Shown: positions 1-5,341 of the stretch, in pieces | How positions within the stretch are numbered: position 1 is the stretch's first letter | How the letters are laid out: each line of letters begins with the position of its first letter | Source: Lachnospiraceae bacterium | GTDB taxonomy: Bacteria > Bacillota > Clostridia > Lachnospirales > Lachnospiraceae | Direction: 5' to 3' | Assembly (NCBI GenBank): GCA_017444545.1 | Contig: JAFSWJ010000051.1 | Span: 1 to 5,341, forward strand | Length of the DNA stretch: 5,341 bases | Made by a program: the position numbers and the translations under genes | The notes under the pieces: generated by a model | The model's input: the letters and a program-made list of their open reading frames with translations, nothing else | Told to the model about the DNA's origin: nothing | Database searches by the model: none

Positions 1-1254
1 CTCAGGTCAAACAAAAAGATGCTCTATCAGACTCTCGGAGCCATGGGCATCGCCATTGTTGTGGGACTTATCTGTTTGTTTTTCGTACCTGAACAGGTAA
101 ATGCCGTTATCAGCAAAAATATACTCGACCGTGTCAAGACGGTTTATATGAACTCTCTGAAGATGGTCGTGGCACCGGTGGTGTTTTTTTCCATTGTTTC
201 CTGTATCGTACAGTTTTCGGACCTGAGTTCACTTGGCAGGATAGGCGGCAAGATAATAGGAATGTATATGTTCACTACCGTTCTTGCTGTTATGGTCGGT
301 CTGGGGGTGGCTTCCGCTTTTAGTTCATCAGGTTTGATACAGACATCCATACAGGCTGCCGATGCATCTTCCATAACATCGCAGTCCATGGATGTTTCCA
401 TAGCCGATACCCTGGTGGGGATCGTACCTTCGGATTTCATAACCCCGTTCCAGAAGTCAAACATGCTTCAGCTCATCTTCATGGCCGTTTTGTGCGGTAT
501 CGCAACAGGCCTTCTTGGCAAGTATTCACAGAGCCTTTCCGACCTCTTTGCCGCATGCAACGAACTGTTCCTCAAGATCACGACCATCATCATCAGATTT
601 ATGCCGATAGCCGTATTCTGTTCGATATCATCGATGGTCATGACCATGGGAATGTCCACCATCGTATCACTTCTCGGTATGCTGGGGATCTTCCTTTTGG
701 GACTTTTGTGTATGATGATTGTTTACTGCCTGCTGATGGTTGTGATAGGAAGAATGAATCCGATACCCTTCATCAGAAAATACGCCCCCGTCATGCTGCA
801 GGTTTTCTCGATAGCTTCTTCAAACGCATCCATCCCGGTAAATATGGAGGCCTGCGACAAAAAACTCGGGGTCGAAAAAAAGATATTCTCGCTGTCCATA
901 CCCCTTGGGGCAACCGTGAACATGGACGGAACCTGTATCTATCTTGCGGTATTTGCACTGTGCCTTGCAAGGATATACGGCGTTGATATCACGGACGGCG
1001 GAATACTCTCCCTCATAATAACCATCATCGTTCTCTCTGTCGGAGCTCCCGGCATTCCCGGAGCCGGACTCATCTGTCTCTCCGTGCTCCTGACGCAGAT
1101 CAACGTACCTGTTGAGGCTGTCGGCCTCATCATGGGTATAGATTCACTGTGCGGAATGTTCCGCTGCATGAGCAACTGTCTGGGAGATGTTGCGGTTTCC
1201 ACCATCGTCGCAAAAACCGAAGGTGTGATCGACATGGAAGTCTATAAAAAATAA
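1..1254 (+). CDS. Dicarboxylate/amino acid:cation symporter (DAACS family), 5' end probably outside window
   Basis: Integral membrane secondary transporter of the GltPh/DctA/EAAT fold, expected to import a C4-dicarboxylate or related acid with Na+ or H+. Numbering from the ATG at 19 gives 411 residues. Visible motifs are the serine-rich HP1 tip SSN (267-269) followed by SIPVNM, the TM7 cation motif NMDGT (301-305), the HP2 tip GIPG (345-348), and a TM8 segment with D375, R382, N386 and D390. These align with GltPh D390, R397, N401 and D405. The residue matching GltPh D394, which holds the substrate amino group, is Gly379, and the T398 position is Cys383. That argues against a standard glutamate/aspartate carrier. 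The frame is open to base 1 (codons for LRSNKK precede Met1), no good RBS precedes the ATG at 19, and relatives usually have about ten residues before TM1, so the true start is probably upstream. It converges with the regulator gene. Family is certain; substrate is inference. Confidence 0.93.
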   Translation, partial: LRSNKKMLYQTLGAMGIAIVVGLICLFFVPEQVNAVISKNILDRVKTVYMNSLKMVVAPVVFFSIVSCIVQFSDLSSLGRIGGKIIGMYMFTTVLAVMVGLGVASAFSSSGLIQTSIQAADASSITSQSMDVSIADTLVGIVPSDFITPFQKSNMLQLIFMAVLCGIATGLLGKYSQSLSDLFAACNELFLKITTIIIRFMPIAVFCSISSMVMTMGMSTIVSLLGMLGIFLLGLLCMMIVYCLLMVVIGRMNPIPFIRKYAPVMLQVFSIASSNASIPVNMEACDKKLGVEKKIFSLSIPLGATVNMDGTCIYLAVFALCLARIYGVDITDGGILSLIITIIVLSVGAPGIPGAGLICLSVLLTQINVPVEAVGLIMGIDSLCGMFRCMSNCLGDVAVSTIVAKTEGVIDMEVYKK

Positions 1255-1266
1255 ACAGGGATGTTT
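1243..1266 (-). terminator. Possible weak rho-independent terminator after the regulator gene
   Basis: Read on the minus strand, a 5-bp stem AAACA/TGTTT with loop TCCC (1266-1253) is followed at once by ATTTTTTAT. The stem is short and AT-rich, so termination would be inefficient. It overlaps the last codons and stop of the convergent symporter gene. It is the only hairpin plus T-run in the convergent gap. Confidence 0.35.
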
Positions 1267-1270
1267 CTGA

Positions 1271-2380
1271 TCAGACTGTGTCCATCTGGGACACATCATA
1301 GAAATCGGAATGTACCTTGTTGAAGGCAGCCACGACCTGCGGATCAAACTGGATACCCGCGCCCTGGTTGATTATGGAATAAGCCTGCTCATGAGGCATG
1401 GCTTTTTTGTAGGTTCTCTGAGAGACCAGGGCATCATATACATCGCAGACGGCTATGAGCCTTGCAAGCTGGGGGATGTTCGTCCCGACAAGCCCGTCCG
1501 GATAACCTCTCCCGCACCACTGCTCGTGGTGGCTCCTGGCCATCTGGTAGGTGTATGTGATGAAACTGTTGTTTGGCAAAAGATATGCGAACTTCTCGAT
1601 GGAATCAGCCGCAAGCACCGTGTGCTTCTTCATGGCCTCAAATTCCTCGGGCGTGTATTTTCCGACCTTTTCAAGCAGGGCATCCGGTATACCGATCTTT
1701 CCCATATCAAAAAGCTGGGCGGACATTATTATCATCTCCATGTCCTTGATGGGATATCTGGCTGTCCCGTCCTTCATCATCTGCCTCAGCAGGATCTCCA
1801 TGAACTTTGAAACCCTTTTACAGTGAATGCCCGTATAGCCGTCCTTTTTTGTAATAAGATCGCCCAGGATACCGACGATGAAATACTCAAGCTGATGCAC
1901 ATTCTGCGTGGCATCGGAGGCTCTGGTCTGGAGCTCGTCATTATAATCCTGAAGCTGCTCATTGTAATCCTGAAGGGTGGTGTTGACGCTGCTGAGTTTC
2001 CTCTTGTCATCAAGGATCCCGATGTGAAGATTCACCTTTCTCTTTAATATCTCCGGAACAAAGGGCTTTACCACGTAGTCAACCGCTCCGAGCTGGTACG
2101 CTTCAAGCTCGGTCGCGGTATCGTTTGCGCCTGATACAAAGATCACAGGTATCTCCCTGAGTTTTTCTATGGTCTTCATCTGGGAGAATATCTCAAAACC
2201 GTTGATGGTGGGCATATCAATATCAAGCAGTACCAGAGACGGGAGTCTCGCCTGCTTTTTCAGGTATTCCAAAGCATGCTTGCCATTCTGCTCAAGCATC
2301 ACCCTGTATGAACCCTCAAGGGCTTTTTCAGCGACAACAAGTTCAGTCATGCTGTCGTCTATTACCATTACAGAATGCAA
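1271..2380 (-). CDS. Response regulator with REC domain, coiled-coil linker and degenerate HD-GYP domain
   Basis: A 369-residue two-domain signalling protein. REC domain (about 1-125): acidic pair D8/D9, phospho-acceptor D53 in LLDIDMP, switch Ser83 and Lys105 in VVKPF, all intact. Residues about 120-165 form a polar helical linker with two near-identical heptads, LQDYNEQ and LQDYNDE. The HD-GYP domain (about 165-355) belongs to the cyclic di-GMP phosphodiesterase family. It keeps H186, D225, K228, H253, H284-H285, GYP (292-294), D313 and the C-terminal FDP. The HD histidine is Phe224 (LFDMGKIG), and the usual Asp of HHExWDG is Cys289. Loss of a metal-ligand histidine suggests a weak, altered or absent phosphodiesterase, perhaps a c-di-GMP sensor or protein-interaction module. 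The start is TTG at 2380, supported by the RBS; the ATG at codon 5 is too far from it. The gene is 44 nt behind hisA and may share its transcript. No partner histidine kinase is in the window. Confidence 0.93.
   Translation of the reverse strand: MHSVMVIDDSMTELVVAEKALEGSYRVMLEQNGKHALEYLKKQARLPSLVLLDIDMPTINGFEIFSQMKTIEKLREIPVIFVSGANDTATELEAYQLGAVDYVVKPFVPEILKRKVNLHIGILDDKRKLSSVNTTLQDYNEQLQDYNDELQTRASDATQNVHQLEYFIVGILGDLITKKDGYTGIHCKRVSKFMEILLRQMMKDGTARYPIKDMEMIIMSAQLFDMGKIGIPDALLEKVGKYTPEEFEAMKKHTVLAADSIEKFAYLLPNNSFITYTYQMARSHHEQWCGRGYPDGLVGTNIPQLARLIAVCDVYDALVSQRTYKKAMPHEQAYSIINQGAGIQFDPQVVAAFNKVHSDFYDVSQMDTV
1277..1295. repeat. Inverted repeat at the convergent gene ends (TGTGTCC-ATCTG-GGACACA)
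   Basis: A perfect 7-bp inverted repeat with a 5-nt loop covers the last codons of the regulator (the MDTV end), 22 nt past the symporter stop. On the plus strand it could fold as a 3' hairpin for the symporter mRNA, but no T-run follows, so it is not a classical terminator. A separate 10-bp perfect palindrome, TCTGATCAGA, lies beside it at 1266-1275 and spans the regulator stop codon. Coding constraint could account for part of this, so a function is uncertain. Confidence 0.35.
1940..1975. repeat. Imperfect 21-bp tandem duplication encoding the linker heptads
   Basis: ATTATAATCCTGAAG at 1940-1954 recurs as ATTGTAATCCTGAAG at 1961-1975, with one mismatch in 15 and a 21-bp period. It encodes the repeated LQDYN heptad of the regulator's helical linker. 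A 21-bp step adds exactly two helical turns (one heptad), so register would be kept between the REC and HD-GYP domains. Confidence 0.7.
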
Positions 2381-2387
2381 ACCCTAT

Positions 2388-2394
2388 CTCCTTT
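2388..2394 (-). promoter_or_regulatory. Ribosome binding site that decides the TTG start of the regulator
   Basis: The minus strand reads AAAGGAG with seven bases before TTG at 2380, an ideal spacing. The next candidate, ATG at 2368-2366, would have a 19-nt gap. The site lies in the 44-nt hisA-regulator gap, which shows no convincing promoter or terminator, consistent with read-through from hisA. Confidence 0.7.
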
Positions 2395-2424
2395 CGATAA
2401 ATACCTTACAGTTTTTCTGAAAAA

Positions 2425-3195
2425 TCATTTTTTTGCAGCTATACCTGCGATCTCTTCAATTCTGATACTCCCCCCGAATATATCAAGTGCGCTCCCGACG
2501 GTCACATCGACCCTTCCGTCTCCCGCCGTTCTCACGCGTTCAATATCCGACAGATCCTTCACTCCGCCGGCATAGGTCACCCTGACATTGCTGTTCTTTA
2601 ATATGCCGATGACCTCTTCATCAATGCCTGCACGCCTGCCCTCGACATCCGCGGCATGGACCAGAAACTCGTCACAGCTGTCCGACAGCCCCTCAAGCAG
2701 TCCCTCGTCAAGGACCGATCCCGAAAACCTCTGCCACCTGTCGGTCACGACATAGTATCTTCCGTCTTTTTTCCGGCAGCTTAAGTCTATGCACAGTCTG
2801 TCCTTTCCGACAGCCGACTTCATCCTTTCAAGCTTTTTCACATCAAGCTCTCCGTCCGAAAAGATGAAGGAGGTGACTATGACATGGCTTGCTCCCGCAT
2901 CGAGAAACTCCCCGGCGTTCTCATCGTTGATCCCGCCTCCCGCCATCATGCCGCCTTCAAAGGCTGCAAGAGCCGAAAGAGCCTCTCTTTTTGAGGAAGC
3001 GTACTCCGGGGTGTCACGTCTGTTGAGGATGATCACATGACCTCCGGCAAGTCCGAGTTTTTTGTACAGCTTTGCAAAATAAGCGGCGCCCTTTTCCGAT
3101 ACAAAATTTTCAGCCGCACCGCCATCCTTCAGAGTGGCTCCGACTATCTGCTTTACCTTGCCGTTATGTATGTCAATGCAGGGACGAAATTCCAT
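2425..3195 (-). CDS. hisA: Eukaryotic-type phosphoribosylformimino-AICAR ribotide isomerase (HisA/HIS6-like)
   Basis: Fourth step of the histidine pathway: Amadori isomerisation of ProFAR to PRFAR by a cytosolic (beta-alpha)8 barrel enzyme (EC 5.3.1.16). The 256-residue protein opens with FRPCIDIHNGKVKQIVG, the signature of the fungal/plant HIS6 branch rather than the usual bacterial start (IPAIDLKDGKCVRL type). Visible elements are the likely catalytic Asp8, the second acidic residue Asp137 in CIDLSC, the first phosphate-site loop GGGIN (86-90), VHAADVEG (179-186), typical of the eukaryotic type, and the second phosphate loop AGGV (209-212). The length matches yeast HIS6 (about 260) better than bacterial HisA (about 240). 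ATG at 3195 fits the family N-terminus. It lies four bases after the dapB stop with only a weak GGG element ahead of it, so translation is probably coupled to dapB. No other his gene is in the window. The family call is firm; the in vivo role is inferred. Confidence 0.9.
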   Translation of the reverse strand: MEFRPCIDIHNGKVKQIVGATLKDGGAAENFVSEKGAAYFAKLYKKLGLAGGHVIILNRRDTPEYASSKREALSALAAFEGGMMAGGGINDENAGEFLDAGASHVIVTSFIFSDGELDVKKLERMKSAVGKDRLCIDLSCRKKDGRYYVVTDRWQRFSGSVLDEGLLEGLSDSCDEFLVHAADVEGRRAGIDEEVIGILKNSNVRVTYAGGVKDLSDIERVRTAGDGRVDVTVGSALDIFGGSIRIEEIAGIAAKK

Positions 3196-3199
3196 GATG

Positions 3200-3955
3200 T
3201 CAGCCCAGCACGTCGCTCATGCTGTACATCCCGGCCGTCTTTCCCTTCAAAAAAGCTGCAGCCTTTACGGCTCCCTTTGCAAACACCGCCTTTGAGTAGG
3301 CCTTGTGTGAAAAGGTGATGACCTCATCCGTTCCCGCAAATATCACATCATGATCTCCGGGAATGGTGCCGCCCCTGACAGCGGATATACCTATCTCCGC
3401 ATCGGGCCTTGGCTCATTCCTTTTGCTCCTGTCATATACATAATCAAGACGCTCCGAAAGGCCGTCATTTACAGCATCCGCAAGAAGAAGGGCTGTTCCC
3501 GAGGGCGCATCCTTTTTCAGCCTGTGATGCTTTTCCACTATCTCGCAGTCAAAGCCGGAACCGATGAATTTTTCCGCAGTCTCCTTTAATATCTTTGCCA
3601 GTACATTGATCCCTATGGACATATTTGCGGACCGCAGTATTGCCGTGTCCTTTGAGGCTTCGCTGATCTTTTCAAGCTGCTCTTTGCTGTATCCCGTGGT
3701 ACAAAGCACCAGCGGTATCTTTTTTTCCTTTCCGAAGGCAAGGATATCATCCAGGACAGCAGGTGATGAAAAATCAATGATCACATCAGCCTTCACGTCG
3801 CAGTCCTTTATGGAGGAAAAAACAGGGTATCCGTTTTTATTATCCGTATTTACGTCAATACCGGCAACGATCTGCACATCGTCCGCTGCTGCGGCCACAT
3901 TTGACACGGTCTGTCCCATGTGTCCGTTGCAGCCGGAAAGTATGATATCCGTCAT
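3200..3955 (-). CDS. dapB: 4-hydroxy-tetrahydrodipicolinate reductase
   Basis: NAD(P)H-dependent reduction of the DapA product to tetrahydrodipicolinate in the diaminopimelate/lysine pathway (EC 1.17.1.8), cytosolic. The protein has 251 residues, a normal length for the compact Firmicutes form. An N-terminal Rossmann domain has the glycine loop GCNGHMG (8-14), Asp34 at the end of the second strand (GIDVN), DFSSP (61-65) and CTTGY (85-89). The C-terminal domain has the hallmark EKHHRLKKDAPSGTA, with H143, H144 and K147 matching E. coli H159, H160 and K163, then RGGTIPGDH (194-202). The conserved SR of the HxAxSR motif is SK (221-222), a mild change. Asp34 without an adjacent arginine suggests NADH may be accepted well (inference). 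The ATG overlaps the dapA stop as ATGA, and no good RBS lies just upstream, so translation is coupled to dapA. Confidence 0.97.
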   Translation of the reverse strand: MTDIILSGCNGHMGQTVSNVAAAADDVQIVAGIDVNTDNKNGYPVFSSIKDCDVKADVIIDFSSPAVLDDILAFGKEKKIPLVLCTTGYSKEQLEKISEASKDTAILRSANMSIGINVLAKILKETAEKFIGSGFDCEIVEKHHRLKKDAPSGTALLLADAVNDGLSERLDYVYDRSKRNEPRPDAEIGISAVRGGTIPGDHDVIFAGTDEVITFSHKAYSKAVFAKGAVKAAAFLKGKTAGMYSMSDVLG

Positions 3956-4839
3956 ATCCCGATCCCGAAGTCACGCATGGCTTTCTTTAACCTTTCGAGA
4001 TTTTCGGGTTCCATGGGCGAAAGCGGCCTTCTCATAGGTCCCGCGTTCATGCCCATCAGGTTCATGGCGTGCTTTACAGGTATGGGATTGACCTCGCAGA
4101 AAAGGGCTCCGCAGAGATCCAGCACCTTTAACTGCATCTTTCTGGCATCCTCAAGCGCGCCGTTGTGGTAGTTCATGACCATGTCATGCATGTAGGTGGG
4201 AGCAATGTTTGAAACAACCGAGATGACTCCCAGTCCGCCAAGGGACAGGATCGGCACCACCTGATCGTCGTTTCCGGAGTAGAGCTCAGCTTTTCCGTCC
4301 GTGAGCGCCATAATACGTGCGACCTGGCCTATGTCTCCGCTTGCTTCCTTGATACCTACGATGTTCGGAACATTGTTTATCAGCTCTGCAGCTGTTTTCG
4401 GATCTATGTTCGTGCCTGTGCGGCTCTTGACGCTGTAGAGGATGATGGGGATCTTTACCTCACCCGCTATGATCCTGTAATGATCTATGAGACCCTTCTG
4501 TGTAGCCTTGTTGTAGTAGGGTGTCACGATAAGCAGCGCGTCGGCTCCGAGCTTTTCGGCCTCAACCGACAGATAAACCGCAGTGTCCGTGCAGTTTGAT
4601 CCTGTTCCTGCCACCACCGGAACCCTGTGGTTAACATGTTTGATGCAGAAATCTATGACGGCCAGATGCTCCTCATGGGAAAGGCAGGCAGATTCGCCCG
4701 TAGTTCCGCATACGATGATCGCATCGGTGCCGTTTGCTATCTGAAAATCGATCTGTTTGGCAAATTCCTCATAGTTTACTTCACCGTCTGCTTTGAACGG
4801 TGTCACTATCGCCACTCCGGCTCCCTTAAAAATCGCCAT
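3952..4839 (-). CDS. dapA: 4-hydroxy-tetrahydrodipicolinate synthase
   Basis: First committed step of the diaminopimelate/lysine branch: condensation of pyruvate with aspartate semialdehyde (EC 4.3.3.7), a cytosolic class I aldolase barrel. The length of 295 residues is normal. Schiff-base Lys164 lies in VGIKEASGD. The catalytic residues Thr46 (GTTGES), Tyr109 (TPYYN), Tyr135 and Arg140 match E. coli T44, Y107, Y133 and R138. The usual YNVPSRTG loop reads YSVKSRTG (135-142), with Asn to Ser and Pro to Lys. Of the E. coli lysine-inhibition residues, S48, A49, H53, H56, N80 and Y106 have counterparts (S50, A51, H55, H58, N82, Y108), but E84 is Thr86, so feedback inhibition may persist in altered form. 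ATG at 4839 follows AGGAGGG at ideal spacing. It is first in the dapA-dapB-hisA run, 84 nt after typA. No lysine riboswitch is visible. Confidence 0.97.
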   Translation of the reverse strand: MAIFKGAGVAIVTPFKADGEVNYEEFAKQIDFQIANGTDAIIVCGTTGESACLSHEEHLAVIDFCIKHVNHRVPVVAGTGSNCTDTAVYLSVEAEKLGADALLIVTPYYNKATQKGLIDHYRIIAGEVKIPIILYSVKSRTGTNIDPKTAAELINNVPNIVGIKEASGDIGQVARIMALTDGKAELYSGNDDQVVPILSLGGLGVISVVSNIAPTYMHDMVMNYHNGALEDARKMQLKVLDLCGALFCEVNPIPVKHAMNLMGMNAGPMRRPLSPMEPENLERLKKAMRDFGIGI

Positions 4840-4845
4840 TTCTTT

Positions 4846-4852
4846 CCCTCCT
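4846..4852 (-). promoter_or_regulatory. Strong ribosome binding site of dapA
   Basis: The minus strand reads AGGAGGG, with six bases before the dapA ATG at 4839. It is the strongest RBS of the dapA-dapB-hisA run. dapB and hisA have only poor ones, so this site probably sets ribosome loading for all three. Confidence 0.8.
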
Positions 4853-4895
4853 GTATTATCTGTTTACGGTTTTATTATTTGCAACCTATCCTGTA

Positions 4896-4914
4896 ATCAT
4901 ATCACACATATGAT
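4896..4914 (-). promoter_or_regulatory. Possible extended -10 promoter inside a palindrome upstream of dapA
   Basis: On the minus strand, TGATATGAT at 4904-4896 fits an extended -10 element (TGn followed by TATGAT, 5 of 6 to consensus). No good -35 lies 17 bases upstream. Initiation just downstream would leave a leader of about 50 nt including the dapA RBS. The same bases form a perfect inverted repeat, ATCATAT-CACAC-ATATGAT (4896-4914), which extends to 9 bp with one bulged A. A repressor bound there would cover the promoter. No T-run follows on either strand, so it is not a typical terminator for typA. This is inference from short motifs. Confidence 0.35.
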
Positions 4915-4923
4915 ACAAAAGCA

Positions 4924-5341
4924 CTACTTTTTCGCAAAGCCCGCCCTCTTTCGGAGAGTCGGGTCCAGTATCCTTTTTCTGATGCGCAGCGACTTCGGAG
5001 TCACCTCCAGAAGCTCGTCGGAATCTATGAAATCAAGGCACTGCTCAAGGGACATCACAACAGGCGGCGTAAGCCTCAAAGCCTCATCCGACGAGGATGT
5101 ACGGGTATTTGTCAGATGTTTTGTCTTGCAGACATTGACCTCGATATCATCGCTTTTCGGGTTGGAGCCTATGACCATGCCGGAATATACCGGGGTTCCG
5201 GGTCCGATGAAAAGCGCCCCTCTTTCCTGGGCGTTGAAAAGCCCGTAGGGAACGGCTTCTCCCGCTTCAAAGGCTATGAGCGACCCCGTGCTCCTGTAGG
5301 CTATATCACCCTTGTAGGGGGCGTAGCCGTCAAAGATCGTA
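4924..5341 (-). CDS. typA: Translational GTPase TypA/BipA, C-terminal part (5' end outside window)
   Basis: Ribosome-associated GTPase of the EF-G/LepA superfamily, implicated in 50S assembly and in stress or cold growth. Only the last 138 residues are present, from a protein usually near 610; the GTPase and EF-G-like domains lie beyond the right edge. The segment is the BipA-specific C-terminal domain: GYAPYKGDI, then LFNAQERGALFIGPGTPVYSG, VNVCKTKHLTN, DEALRLTPP, SLEQCLDFIDSDELLEVTPKS and the basic tail RIRKRILDPTLRKR, all close to family consensus. The stop is TAG at 4926-4924. The gene is co-directional with dapA across 84 nt. I see no terminator between them, so read-through into dapA is possible. 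The methionine at 5178 (GMVIG) is internal, not a start. Confidence 0.95.
   Translation of the reverse strand, partial: TIFDGYAPYKGDIAYRSTGSLIAFEAGEAVPYGLFNAQERGALFIGPGTPVYSGMVIGSNPKSDDIEVNVCKTKHLTNTRTSSSDEALRLTPPVVMSLEQCLDFIDSDELLEVTPKSLRIRKRILDPTLRKRAGFAKK

Noticed and set aside
492..986. A 164-codon open frame on the plus strand inside the symporter gene
   Set aside because: It overlaps the symporter in another frame, its product shows no recognisable domain, and the symporter frame has clear family motifs.
1310..1810. A 166-codon open frame on the plus strand opposite the regulator
   Set aside because: It is antisense to the well-supported HD-GYP domain, has no family motif and no good RBS; it looks like a shadow of the coding strand.
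2412..2424. TTTTT-CTG-AAAAA hairpin in the hisA-regulator gap as a terminator
   Set aside because: The stem is only A-T pairs with a 3-nt loop and no T-run follows on the minus strand, so it should not stop transcription.
3564..4037. A 157-codon plus-strand open frame opposite dapB and dapA
   Set aside because: Antisense to two confident genes, with a low-complexity Ser-rich product and no family motif.
4853..4886. Sigma-70 promoter from TTGCAA and GATAAT with an 18-nt spacer upstream of dapA
   Set aside because: The start site would fall inside the dapA RBS, leaving no usable leader.
4840..4923. Lysine riboswitch or T-box leader upstream of dapA
   Set aside because: The gap is only 84 nt, too short for a lysine riboswitch, and no T-box sequence or terminator/antiterminator pair is visible.
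4793..5248. A 151-codon plus-strand open frame crossing the typA-dapA gap
   Set aside because: It is antisense to typA and the dapA start, with no recognisable domain.
1..5341. CRISPR array, tRNA or rRNA genes, insertion sequence or phage genes
   Set aside because: No regularly spaced repeats, no tRNA-like fold, and no transposase or integrase motif were seen; nearly all of the window is explained by the listed genes.

Overview
This window looks like part of a low-to-moderate GC Firmicutes chromosome, most likely a clostridial relative of the Lachnospiraceae. The reasons are AGGAGG-type ribosome binding sites, a eukaryotic-type HisA (a form I recall from some Lachnospiraceae), a stand-alone REC/HD-GYP regulator, frequent ATA and AGA/AGG codons, and short gaps within the minus-strand gene run. 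The family assignment is inference from content, not a database match.

Layout: on the plus strand, positions 1-1254 hold most of a sodium-coupled dicarboxylate/amino acid symporter (DAACS family), open at the left edge. All other genes are on the minus strand and are read from right to left: the C-terminal end of the translational GTPase TypA/BipA (5341-4924), dapA (4839-3952), dapB (3955-3200), a eukaryotic-type hisA (3195-2425), and a response regulator with a degenerate HD-GYP domain (2380-1271). The symporter and the regulator converge on a 16-nt gap that may hold a weak terminator. The only other non-coding stretches are 84 nt between typA and dapA, which holds a strong RBS, a palindrome and a possible extended -10 promoter, and 44 nt between hisA and the regulator.

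How the genes work together: DapA and DapB catalyse two consecutive steps of the diaminopimelate/lysine pathway, and their genes overlap by ATGA, so they are almost certainly translationally coupled. hisA follows four bases after dapB with no clear RBS of its own, which ties a histidine-pathway enzyme to the lysine pair. The regulator has its own good RBS and a TTG start 44 nt further on, and could be the last gene of the same transcript.

The window is mainly housekeeping metabolism, and I do not see a clearly new system. The points most worth a second look are the HD-GYP domain whose HD histidine is Phe, the eukaryotic-type HisA placed behind dapAB, and the symporter that lacks the aspartate that binds the substrate amino group in its amino-acid-transporting relatives.
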